DNA of 64,000 nt from Bacteroidota bacterium (GTDB lineage: Bacteria > Bacteroidota > Bacteroidia > AKYH767-A > 2013-40CM-41-45), in assembly GCA_004295015.1 (NCBI GenBank), contig SHNE01000045.1:1-64000 (forward strand), written 5' to 3'. Every line of letters starts with the position of its first letter. Within the stretch, counting starts at the first letter, position 1. A program made the position numbers and the translations under genes. Below the pieces are notes generated by a model. That model was not told where the DNA came from. It did not search any database and worked only from the letters and a program-made list of their open reading frames with translations. Below, piece by piece: positions 45,799 to 53,911 of the stretch.

Positions 45799-46495
45799 AA
45801 TATATCAATTTGCCTTCATTCTATCTTTCAAATTTGCATTTATTGGAAGTATAGAGTCCTTTGCACAAGAATACTCCCAAATGTTCATGTTCCAGATTGA
45901 CGGGAATAACTATATTAAAAAGAGTTTTGATTCTTCCGGAAAGTTGAAGTCATTCCAGATTTTTAAGGTAGGAAAAGTTGTAAAGAATTTGAATAAATAC
46001 GAAATGGACATCATGAGCTTTGAATTCAATAATGCAGGTAAAATGACAGACAGTTCTATCACTAAATTTATCTGTAAACCATCGTCCAACGAAGTCTTGC
46101 TGAACATTCTTCCTTTTGCAGATTTAAACTCAAATAAAAAGGTTGAAGTCGAGTTAATAACAGGGGAAAATATTTACCCTACAAAATGGGAAATTGGAGA
46201 AAAAGTTAAAGATCACAGCTACTCACTTACGCTCAAAGGAGGTTTCCTTTCTGTTCTTGGAACGAGAAGTGGTGTAAAAGTTTATGATAGAGGAATAACG
46301 AAAAAGAATGATGATAGTGCTGCCTTTACACTAACCTCTAAGGTAGAAATAAAGTCATACATGCTTGGGCTTAACATAAACACTATGAACTTTTTCGTAG
46401 AAGAAATAATCGATCCGCGGAAAGGAATAATCAGTCAAATATTTACTGAGTCTAGTGGAGACTATTTTACAATCAATTTGTCTAACTCAAAATAA
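45788..46495 (+). CDS. Exported hypothetical protein, 235 aa
   Basis: Unrecognised protein with a signal peptide (YQFAFILSFKFAFIGSIESFAQ) and a beta-rich body with many Lys/Asp residues (YDRGITKKNDDSAAF, NLNKYEMDIMSFEFNNAGKM). No Cys or His clusters, so it is not an obvious metal binder. It overlaps the PRPP synthetase gene by 11 bases and is followed after two bases by the copper ATPase, placing a periplasmic or surface protein inside the operon. Function unknown. Confidence 0.7.
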   Translation: MKNRIYQFAFILSFKFAFIGSIESFAQEYSQMFMFQIDGNNYIKKSFDSSGKLKSFQIFKVGKVVKNLNKYEMDIMSFEFNNAGKMTDSSITKFICKPSSNEVLLNILPFADLNSNKKVEVELITGENIYPTKWEIGEKVKDHSYSLTLKGGFLSVLGTRSGVKVYDRGITKKNDDSAAFTLTSKVEIKSYMLGLNINTMNFFVEEIIDPRKGIISQIFTESSGDYFTINLSNSK

Positions 46496-46497
46496 TC

Positions 46498-48561
46498 ATG
46501 GAGCACAATCATAATAATCGTTCACACACAACTTTGGTCGATAAGGACCAAGCCAAACATCAACATAATACATCCGGTCACTCAAAGGACAACCCATCCC
46601 ACGGACACATGGGTCATGATCACCACCGAATGATGATAGAGGATTTTCGAAAGCGGTTTTGGATTTCAACAATAATATCCATTCCTGTATTGATTATTTC
46701 ACCCATGGTACAGGAATTTCTAGGCTTCACGTTTACATTCCCGGGAATTGTGATTGTTCTCTTTCTATTATCTTCCATCGTGTATTTCTATGGAGGATGG
46801 CCTTTCCTGAAAGGGTTGAAAGATGAAGTAAAAAAGGGAGCTCCAGGAATGATGACCTTGATAGGTGTCGCAATCACAGTGGCTTATGCCTATAGTGCTG
46901 CAGTAGTCTTTGGGCTGAAAGGAAAAATGTTTTTTTGGGAGCTTGTAACACTTATTGACATCATGCTTTTAGGCCACTGGATTGAAATGAAATCGGTTCT
47001 GGGAGCCTCAAAGGCTTTGGAATTATTGGTGAGTATGATGCCATCGATTGCACATAAAGTTCATGGTGAGCATATCATCGATGTAAAACTGGAAGTTCTA
47101 CAAAAAGGAGATATTACCTTGATAAAACCGGGAGAAAAAGTTCCAGCAGATGGTGTGATCGCTGAAGGAGAAAGCTATTTGAATGAATCAATGCTTACAG
47201 GCGAATCAAAACCCGTAAAAAAATCAGTAGGCCAACAAGTTATTGGTGGTGCAATTAATGGAAACGGATCATTAAAAGTTAAAGTTCAAAATACCGGTAA
47301 GGACAGTTACCTAAATAAAGTTATCAACCTTGTTCAGGAAGCACAAAAAGCAAAGTCAAAAACACAACATCTGGCTGACAGAGCAGCAAAATGGTTAACC
47401 TATATTGCATTAATAGTAGGTATTTCAACCTTAATAGTATGGATTGCATTAGGATTTGAATTTGTATATGCATTGGAAAGAATGGTAACAGTGATGGTTA
47501 TATCCTGCCCTCATGCACTAGGTCTTGCAATACCATTAGTCGTGGCAATTTCTACTGCAATCTCTGCACAAAATGGATTGCTGATTCGGAACAGAACAGC
47601 TTTTGAAAACTCAAGAAAGATCACTACGCTTTTGTTTGATAAAACAGGTACACTTACAAAAGGGGATTTTGGCGTTACTCGTTATGCATCAGTGAATGAA
47701 AAATTTGAAAAACACGAAGTGCTACGCCTTGCCAGCGCATTGGAACAAAGTTCGGAGCACCCGATTGCCCTTGGTATTATTAAAAAAGTGAAAGAATTAA
47801 ATATTGCTATTCCCAAGACTGAGAATTTCAATGCGATTACAGGCAAAGGGGTTGAAGCCATGGTGGAAGGTATAAATGTAAAAGTTGTAAGTCCGGGATA
47901 TTTGAAAGACAAAAATCTTTCCATCCCAAAAAATGCAGAGGGTAACGAAGCAGAAACAATTGTCTTTGTAATTATTGATGAGCAAGTTGCAGGATTTATT
48001 TCCCTGGCTGACGAGATAAGACCTGAATCATTTGAGGCCATCAAAATATTCAAGAAAAATAAAATCAAAGTAATGATGGCCACCGGTGATAATGAAAAGG
48101 TGGCTAAAGCAGTTAGCAATTCATTAGGCCTGGATGGATATTTTGCAGAAGTATTACCTCATCAAAAAGTAGAAATCGTAAAGGATCTCCAAGCTAAGGG
48201 TGAATACGTAGCTATGACAGGTGACGGAGTGAATGATGCTCCAGCTCTTGCACAGGCAAATGTTGGCATTGCAGTCGGATCTGGTACTGACGTGGCTGCC
48301 GAAACAGCTGACATTATTCTTGTGAATAGTAATCCACAGGATATTTTAAATTTAATCCTATTTGGTAAGGCAACCTATCAAAAGATGATTCAAAACCTTA
48401 TCTGGGCAACTGGTTATAATGTTATTGCAATTCCTTTGGCCGCTGGAGTATTATACAATGTAGGTTTTGTTATGGGTCCAGCAATTGGAGCCGCCTTTAT
48501 GAGTTTAAGTACGGTAATTGTGGCTATTAATGCTCAATTATTAAAAACAAAATTGAAATAA
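46498..48561 (+). CDS. copB: CPH-type (P1B-3, CopB-like) copper ATPase
   Basis: 687-residue ATP-driven copper or silver exporter. A His-rich cytosolic N-terminus (HNHNNRSHTT, HGHMGHDHHR) precedes the membrane domain; TM6 contains VISCPHALGLAIPL, the CPH signature of the P1B-3 group (Cu(I/II), Ag). Actuator TGESKP, phosphorylation loop DKTGTLTKG (Asp near 381), SSEHPIALG and GDGVNDAPALAQ are all intact. No HMA domains. It follows the hypothetical exported protein by two bases and closes the operon that starts with the ATP-cone nuclease. It is clearly different from the CPC-type ATPase at 6515. Confidence 0.93.
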   Translation: MEHNHNNRSHTTLVDKDQAKHQHNTSGHSKDNPSHGHMGHDHHRMMIEDFRKRFWISTIISIPVLIISPMVQEFLGFTFTFPGIVIVLFLLSSIVYFYGGWPFLKGLKDEVKKGAPGMMTLIGVAITVAYAYSAAVVFGLKGKMFFWELVTLIDIMLLGHWIEMKSVLGASKALELLVSMMPSIAHKVHGEHIIDVKLEVLQKGDITLIKPGEKVPADGVIAEGESYLNESMLTGESKPVKKSVGQQVIGGAINGNGSLKVKVQNTGKDSYLNKVINLVQEAQKAKSKTQHLADRAAKWLTYIALIVGISTLIVWIALGFEFVYALERMVTVMVISCPHALGLAIPLVVAISTAISAQNGLLIRNRTAFENSRKITTLLFDKTGTLTKGDFGVTRYASVNEKFEKHEVLRLASALEQSSEHPIALGIIKKVKELNIAIPKTENFNAITGKGVEAMVEGINVKVVSPGYLKDKNLSIPKNAEGNEAETIVFVIIDEQVAGFISLADEIRPESFEAIKIFKKNKIKVMMATGDNEKVAKAVSNSLGLDGYFAEVLPHQKVEIVKDLQAKGEYVAMTGDGVNDAPALAQANVGIAVGSGTDVAAETADIILVNSNPQDILNLILFGKATYQKMIQNLIWATGYNVIAIPLAAGVLYNVGFVMGPAIGAAFMSLSTVIVAINAQLLKTKLK

Positions 48562-48769
48562 ATAAATAGGGTTTTCAATAAGCCCAAAATGATACTTGCA
48601 ATAAATAGGTGTAGGAACTCAAATGATGCAGGTTACTTGAATAGTAAAGAATCCCTTTGTGTTAAAACTGTTGTTTTTCATAACATAAATATTTTAGAGA
48701 AATAATACTCGCAAATATTCTATCCAATTTAAAGTTATGCTTAATTATATACCTAGCCAATCTTGATGG

Positions 48770-49375
48770 TTATTTTTCTGTTTTGTAATCAGCAATCCAT
48801 AAATCTATTTTCGTCAGAGTGGCTGTTTCCGGTCTTTTATAATTTCCCTCTTCTGCCAACAAAAATCCATATGGACGATAAAATTCGAAAGAACTATCAG
48901 TAATAAACTTAATAGGAACTGTAAATCCCTCCTTTGTGCTTATCAGAATTTTCGGAGCTGTCTTAAATTGGGGTAGCGACTTGTTGTCAATTGTTCTCAA
49001 TGAGGAGAATTTGTACAAACTGTCGCCCCTAAATTTCAAGTCGCTCACAATATATATTCCGGCTTTTAGAATATTTTTATTCGCCAATGAGCTATCAAGA
49101 CTTTGCACCTGGCGCCCAACATTGGTAATGAGCGAATCTGCTTTCGGTTTAATTTCAGAATAAATCCTATCTGTAACTTTCTTCTGGTCATTTAATCCTA
49201 GATAACCAATAGCTAATACTAAAAACGCGCCAAAGGCGGTTATAAAATTAAATCGAGCATTAAGTTCTGGTGTTGAAATTGGAGCGGTTGATGCACGAAT
49301 CTTTTTTCTTTCAATTATATTCCAAATTAACAAAATGCAAATAAAAAAACCGGTAATAAATATCATGTCATTCAT
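48770..49375 (-). CDS. Hypothetical membrane-anchored protein, 201 aa
   Basis: Two hydrophobic helices near the N-terminus (MIFITGFFICILLIWNII; FITAFGAFLVLAIGYLGL) followed by a polar domain with IYSEIKPKADSLITNVGRQV and FYRPYGFLLAEEGNYKRPE. No family recognised. The soluble part is probably outside the inner membrane. It is the first minus-strand gene to the right of the copper operon and marks the change to the plasmid-like segment. The next minus-strand gene upstream starts 76 bases before it. Confidence 0.6.
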   Translation of the reverse strand: MNDMIFITGFFICILLIWNIIERKKIRASTAPISTPELNARFNFITAFGAFLVLAIGYLGLNDQKKVTDRIYSEIKPKADSLITNVGRQVQSLDSSLANKNILKAGIYIVSDLKFRGDSLYKFSSLRTIDNKSLPQFKTAPKILISTKEGFTVPIKFITDSSFEFYRPYGFLLAEEGNYKRPETATLTKIDLWIADYKTEK

Positions 49376-49451
49376 GTCTTCTAATTTGTTTCGACTATTA
49401 GTTTAACTTAAAGCCCTAGAAAGAAAAATTACACCTGCACAGCGTTCATTT

Positions 49452-50030
49452 CTAATCGAGAGTACTAGACAAATCCGAATCAACTAGTTCTTCTGCAGGA
49501 TAGCATTTGTAATGGCTAGCATGATCAGGTTTTCTAATAATCTGTTCATACCTTTTAGAATGTGAGTCTGAAAAAATAAGATGAATAACCGCTTGGTGAG
49601 AGAGTGCTCCGATCAAATTTAAGCAAAGGCTTTCATCCACAGCAATCCGTTTGGAATTATTAGACAGATTTTCTTCAAGTGTTACACCTGAATTTGGTTC
49701 GAGTTTAAACTCAGCATTGAATGCCGGGGATAGCCCCATATTTTGAAGTCTAATCTGCCACCTTGGAGGTTCTGTATAACCAGGGTCTATATTCTTCAAA
49801 TGAAATAAGGGCATCATCTGCTTCCGTGCAGCATCACTTTCTGAGATCTGTGAGGTTGCAAGCCTCTCCATCTGAGCAGCTGTCTTTTGAGCTGCAGCAA
49901 GCTGTTCCTTCATGTCTTTACCGTCAGCAATCAATTTGAAATACCCCTTGGCAGCAAAGACCAACGCTAGCAGAGCGATTGCTGCACTGATCCAATCTGG
50001 CAACGTGCCGATATCAAAAATCACAGGCAT
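49452..50030 (-). CDS. Hypothetical membrane-anchored protein, 192 aa
   Basis: One transmembrane helix (WISAAIALLALVFAAKGYF) followed by a coiled coil (KDMKEQLAAAQKTAAQMERL) and a beta-rich domain (WQIRLQNMGLSPAFNAEF). The overall layout is common among accessory proteins of unknown function. Same direction as the 201-aa gene. No metal or DNA-binding motif. Function unknown. Confidence 0.6.
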   Translation of the reverse strand: MPVIFDIGTLPDWISAAIALLALVFAAKGYFKLIADGKDMKEQLAAAQKTAAQMERLATSQISESDAARKQMMPLFHLKNIDPGYTEPPRWQIRLQNMGLSPAFNAEFKLEPNSGVTLEENLSNNSKRIAVDESLCLNLIGALSHQAVIHLIFSDSHSKRYEQIIRKPDHASHYKCYPAEELVDSDLSSTLD

Positions 50031-50290
50031 AAATTAAATGTTTGATTATATTTAAAATCACGATTAAAAAATTAGTCATCATACACCCTCCTATTCCGAA
50101 GCATCTACACCCCAACCCATAGGATCGATCATAAATATTGATGCTGCAAGTTCTGTTAGATGCTTGATTTATTAATGCAATATCTGAAATTATATTGGAC
50201 ATGGGACGACAAACCCATGCTAAGGCAATATGACCGTCTCGTCTGGTCTCCATAGACGAATCCATCAAGCCAAACAGCCATTTATACTCC

Positions 50291-50329
50291 AAACGAAAAA
50301 GGGCTCATCAGGAATAACCTAATGAGCCC
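50291..50329 (-). terminator. Rho-independent terminator
   Basis: Stem GGGCTCAT (50301-50308) with ATGAGCCC (50322-50329), extended by an inner AGG/CCT, and a T-run on the minus strand at 50300-50291. It lies 37 bases after the stop of the gene at 50366-51070. Confidence 0.85.
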
Positions 50330-50365
50330 AGGAGAGCAAAATAAACAATGGCATTGGCATCAAGC

Positions 50366-51070
50366 TCACCGAATCTCAAATCCAAGCTTCTTTGCGGTGC
50401 TAAGGAAGGGCTTGATGTTGTCTGCACTCCACTGGTTTGACACCGCAATTTTGGAATTTTGAATCTTGATGAGCCTGTCGTCTTGAAGGAAAAAACGATC
50501 TCTACCGCCTGACGTAAAGGTTTTTGCTTTCCTCACCTCCTGAAACACCCCGAATCTTTGAAGCAGCTCGTCCGGAAATGCCTCTTTTAGTTTTGCCAAG
50601 GAAATATTTTTCCTTTTCTCCACATATTTTTGGACGACGGCAAGGACAAGTCCTCCTTTTGTGTGGAGCTTTCCATCGAATTTGAATTTTCGCATGTCTC
50701 TTCCTCCCTCCGATTTCCCCTTTTTTGTCCTCGGTTTCTCTTTTTCTTCCATTTCATCCGAAGTTTTTGCAATCGCTTTCCCTTTTTTTGATTTCAAGCT
50801 TCCTTTTTTTTCCGGCTCTGAATCCGGTTCATTGATTTCCGTTCCTTCACCTCTCCCGGCAACAGAAGTTTCAGAATCTTTATCGGCCAAGAAATAATAC
50901 TTCTGCCCTTCCCGATTTTGGATTTTTAGAATTCTGTCTTTTACAAGCCTGGCGATTGCACCCTCCAGGACAATGCCTTTGGTTGCTGTCGATTCCGAGA
51001 TTGTTTTTTTGTCAATGCCCTCCGTTGTCCTGACGAGGGTGACGATTTTTTCTTTTAATGTTTCTGACAT
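50366..51070 (-). CDS. Putative DNA-binding protein with winged-helix start and Lys-rich linker
   Basis: 234 aa. Residues 1-65 resemble a winged helix (ISESTATKGIVLEGAIARLV, ILKIQNREGQKYYFLA). A low-complexity Lys/Glu linker (residues about 70-125, KGSLKSKKGKAIAK and EKEKPRTKKGK) joins it to a C-terminal domain with LAKLKEAFPDELLQRFGVFQ and DRFFLQDDRLIKIQNSKIAV. Histone-like linker plus two small domains suggest a nucleoid or regulatory protein. I do not recognise a named family. A strong terminator follows it. Confidence 0.65.
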   Translation of the reverse strand: MSETLKEKIVTLVRTTEGIDKKTISESTATKGIVLEGAIARLVKDRILKIQNREGQKYYFLADKDSETSVAGRGEGTEINEPDSEPEKKGSLKSKKGKAIAKTSDEMEEKEKPRTKKGKSEGGRDMRKFKFDGKLHTKGGLVLAVVQKYVEKRKNISLAKLKEAFPDELLQRFGVFQEVRKAKTFTSGGRDRFFLQDDRLIKIQNSKIAVSNQWSADNIKPFLSTAKKLGFEIR

Positions 51071-51299
51071 GGTGTTTGGTTTTAGATTTGTACACGCAGT
51101 GTAGCCGATTCAGACGAATCATGGAAACCGGAAATGCTAAAGTTTCCATTGGTTTTTACATCGGAGAATAAGGGCTTGGAATCCAAGAGGAATAGTTTCC
51201 ATTGTACAATGCTGTAACTATGGAGTTTGATAGAAAGAGCCATAAAAGTGCTCCAGAAGGGTGTTTCAGCTAACTTTATCGTATTATTTCATGTATAAA

Positions 51300-51332
51300 T
51301 GAGAAGCCTGGACAAATTGTCCAGGCTTCTCA
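51300..51332. repeat. Perfect 33-bp palindrome
   Basis: TGAGAAGCCTGGACAA, one centre base, then TTGTCCAGGCTTCTCA: 16 complementary bases on each side. No T-run follows it on either strand, so a terminator is not the obvious reading. It lies between divergently placed 50366-51070 and 51613-53088 and is a candidate origin or resolution site of a former plasmid. Apart from this, the small inverted repeat and a 44-codon frame, 51071-51612 holds nothing recognisable. Confidence 0.8.
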
Positions 51333-51392
51333 CATCATAAAAACATCTTCTACTTAATCTTATATACGCTAAATAAAAAATGTTTCATAGCC

Positions 51393-51416
51393 ACCTATGT
51401 TCATTTGAACACAGGT
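51393..51416. repeat. Imperfect inverted repeat, related to 15081-15106
   Basis: ACCTATGTTCA and TGAACACAGGT around a two-base centre, one mismatch in 11. With the site at 15081 it shares 21 of 25 aligned bases, 36 kb away. Confidence 0.6.
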
Positions 51417-51448
51417 TACCAATATGAAATAAATTCTGACAGCAAAGC

Positions 51449-51583
51449 ATGGCAGAAACACCCTGTATCGCATACGGGCTCTACGGAAATGCCCGGAGTG
51501 AATGGGAGTACAAAGGTTCAAGAAGTTTAGTTGGCCCCACCATGGAGCCCAAAATGCTTGATCTGATTGGACAGACAAAATGA
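51449..51583 (+). CDS. Small frame of 44 codons, unknown
   Basis: ATG 51449 to TGA 51581-51583. The product (starting MAETPCIAYGLYGNARSEWE, ending KMLDLIGQTK) has ordinary protein-like composition but matches no family I know. It lies antisense to the region just downstream of the polymerase-like gene. It may be real, or the end of a lost gene. Confidence 0.3.
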   Translation: MAETPCIAYGLYGNARSEWEYKGSRSLVGPTMEPKMLDLIGQTK

Positions 51584-51612
51584 TAGATAAAATTTTGTGT
51601 TTGTGTTTGGAA

Positions 51613-53088
51613 TCACAACTTATGATTAGCCATACCCAAAGATGTGACTTTCAGTTTAGGGGGAATCAAACCAAGGGTGATGAACTTATCCTGTACTACC
51701 TGCTGAATCGTACTCAAATGATTTGCTGGTAGGATAAATGCGTCATGGATGGTAATGAACGGCATAAGTTGCATTTGAATTAATGAATTAGAAACAAGCC
51801 CAAGCATTATTCTTGATTCCATCAATTGCATCATACGTGAAAGGTTCTTGTGAGAAGCGGAATCGCCGACATACGTATGCGTATGCTTGCTGGTATAAAA
51901 CTCTCGCATGAATGGAAATTGCTTTTCACCCAAAGATTTAATGCCATTGATTCCCTTGACGATATTAGGATATAACTTAATAAACACTTTATATTCATCA
52001 GACTTTGCCATAGATTTTACTTTGGAATAGAGAAAACCAATTAGCATCGTCTTAACCCTTTCTCTTATTGGTTCAATGAATTCACCATCTTGGCTGGCAT
52101 GGATATCCAGGAGCTTGAATTTGTCAGACATAAATTCATAGATATCCCCATCACAGCATTTCTTATAAAATGCAGAGACGTCATCCTGTTTCGAATTTAC
52201 TACTAGCAATTCCTTTACCAATGAAAACTCCGGCAATACAGTTTCAATCACTGCAGGATGTGCCATGATACAAGACAAGAGATAGACTTGACTGTTCCGT
52301 ATGTCGAGATGAATCAGTTGTTCGTTCTCATGTCCTTCGAAATATATGAAGTCTCGCAGCTTGCTATACAAGCCGGTAATCGGAGTGTGCAACCGGTTAC
52401 CGAATGTATCCACGATGAAATAATCTAGATGGCCATCGTTAATTGCATCTAATATATGTATGTAATTATGTAGCCTAGCTTTTCTTTCAGGATTTCCTTC
52501 TAGCTTTATTTCACCTTCTAAATAGTTTTCTGCCTCCGACATTCGAAATCTAACCAAGTTGCTCATATTGATTATTGCACGGTGCGTATCTGTCACCAGA
52601 TGATACCATTTGCTGGATTCTCTGCGCTTCTTGTATTCGTCTTTCACGGATTGAACAGCCTTCAACGCCTTGTGTTTTGTGATCGGTGTTTTAGTAAAGT
52701 GTTTTAGAGATCCATGCTTGTGCAAGAGCTTATTCGGAATGCGCATTTGCTGGCTGTAAGCACCCGCTGTAAATTTGATTCCCCCTGTCATATTATCTCG
52801 TCTACGTTCAATTAATGAATGCTCTTCCGCCCATTCGAGATACCTACAATAATTCTTCGTCAAAAGCTTCTTCAGGATACGTGAATCAATGGCCACCCAA
52901 CCCTCGTCATACAGGTATGACTGAGAATTCCTATTGTTAGCAACCTGAATCCTCGACAGAAACAACTGGTGAAACAAGAGCTTCAACCTATCAGGACACA
53001 AACTGGTACCAACAAGCATTTCTTCTAAATCCAATTCGATGCCAATAGGCACATATGCATACACAGTTTTGTTATCGTCTTTCATCAT
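51613..53088 (-). CDS. Divergent single-subunit palm polymerase-like protein
   Basis: 491 aa. Residues 58-120 resemble a winged helix (LYDEGWVAIDSRILKKLLTK, LIERRRDNMTGG). The C-terminal half has, in the right order, motifs like those of family-A DNA polymerases and phage-type RNA polymerases: motif A LIHLDIRNSQVYLLS (Asp 262, Gln 267), motif B-like RERVKTMLIGFLYSK (about 342-356), and motif C FITIHDAFILP (His 448, Asp 449). The 3'-5' exonuclease domain is missing. It may replicate or prime a plasmid or mobile element. It stands next to a 33-bp palindrome and a 600-base non-coding region. Motif assignment is by eye. Confidence 0.55.
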   Translation of the reverse strand: MMKDDNKTVYAYVPIGIELDLEEMLVGTSLCPDRLKLLFHQLFLSRIQVANNRNSQSYLYDEGWVAIDSRILKKLLTKNYCRYLEWAEEHSLIERRRDNMTGGIKFTAGAYSQQMRIPNKLLHKHGSLKHFTKTPITKHKALKAVQSVKDEYKKRRESSKWYHLVTDTHRAIINMSNLVRFRMSEAENYLEGEIKLEGNPERKARLHNYIHILDAINDGHLDYFIVDTFGNRLHTPITGLYSKLRDFIYFEGHENEQLIHLDIRNSQVYLLSCIMAHPAVIETVLPEFSLVKELLVVNSKQDDVSAFYKKCCDGDIYEFMSDKFKLLDIHASQDGEFIEPIRERVKTMLIGFLYSKVKSMAKSDEYKVFIKLYPNIVKGINGIKSLGEKQFPFMREFYTSKHTHTYVGDSASHKNLSRMMQLMESRIMLGLVSNSLIQMQLMPFITIHDAFILPANHLSTIQQVVQDKFITLGLIPPKLKVTSLGMANHKL

Positions 53089-53911
53089 TTACCCTATTCA
53101 CATTTTGAGATCTAAACAGCCTTGTATCTAAAAAGGAACCACATAATAGAGAGTAAGAAGGGAACCCTAGGGGAAAGAAACAAAACACAATCTTTTTTTC
53201 AGGGTTCTACCCGCTCTTACATACACACTTTTAAAATACTTTAATACACATCTATCAAAGACATCATTATACTCCAAGAAGGGGAGATGATCTCACAGAC
53301 ATAAAAGTCTTTATAGATGACTATGCTAACTCTATGTTTTAATGTAGTCTCGCGTCCATGCCTTTTATACAGCAAGTGTGAAAGATTTGAATTTACCATA
53401 GGCTGTGCTATAATCTACAAGACCATAGCTATTCATACTACCACATTGGAAACCGCTATTACATTATATCATAGATAAAGAAAAAGTTGCGTCGGAGAGC
53501 ACACAATCACACAAGGCACACACCTAACGCAGCTTGTTTTTGAATTAGAAATGCGAATGTTGCGGAGAGAACTAAGAGATTTAATATAAAATCGCCAGAG
53601 AATTGATCGCTTTTTTAGTCAAATCAATATTTACTAAAATCTTTTCCGGTATGACAATTTCAACTTTGTCAAGTTTTCATAGGTAATTTATAACATTTCT
53701 ATAATAATTAATCCAAATACCTCAGCTTTTCTTCATGGTACACCGCTGGCAAAGGCGTAATGTGCAATTTTCAATTTGTGAAAGAATTATCGAGTTTCTC
53801 ACTCTTTATACAGGAAAAGCTGATGTATTGTTGTCTTTTTCTAGAGAGTATATACACCGTGTATTTCCTTTCAATTCTTTGCTCTTATACTCGTATTCTA
53901 AACCACTTACT
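53089..53911. other. Long non-coding region between divergent genes
   Basis: About 800 bases with no convincing gene. A hairpin AAGTTGCGT (53484-53492) with ACGCAGCTT (53527-53535) and a 34-base CA-rich loop is flanked by A5 and T5 runs, as a bidirectional terminator or structured RNA would be. The rest is AT-rich and may hold the two promoters and a replication origin. An in-frame ATG at 53735 extends the next gene but gives an atypical Leu/Phe-rich N-terminus. Confidence 0.45.
53479..53541. other. Hairpin with A and T flanks
   Basis: Nine-base stem with one G-T pair, 34-base loop rich in CACA, followed by GTTTTT on the plus strand and preceded by AAAAA. Terminator-like in both directions, or part of a small RNA. 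Confidence 0.4.

Noticed and set aside
47682..48119. 145-codon minus-strand frame
   Set aside because: Antisense shadow of the CPH copper ATPase.
38496..48561. Complete archaeal AMP-RuBisCO pathway
   Set aside because: AMP phosphorylase is present but no R15P isomerase or RuBisCO gene exists in the window.
50014..50292. 92-codon minus-strand frame between the membrane proteins and the terminator
   Set aside because: Composition is erratic with scattered Cys, Met and Arg, it overlaps the start of 49452-50030, and a strong terminator sits just upstream.
51369..51578. 69-codon minus-strand frame over the second inverted repeat
   Set aside because: It runs through the palindrome, has no family, and opposes a more protein-like plus-strand frame.
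53735..53911. Longer N-terminus for the AAA ATPase
   Set aside because: The added 59 residues look like translated leader, and the ATG at 53912 gives a normal start.
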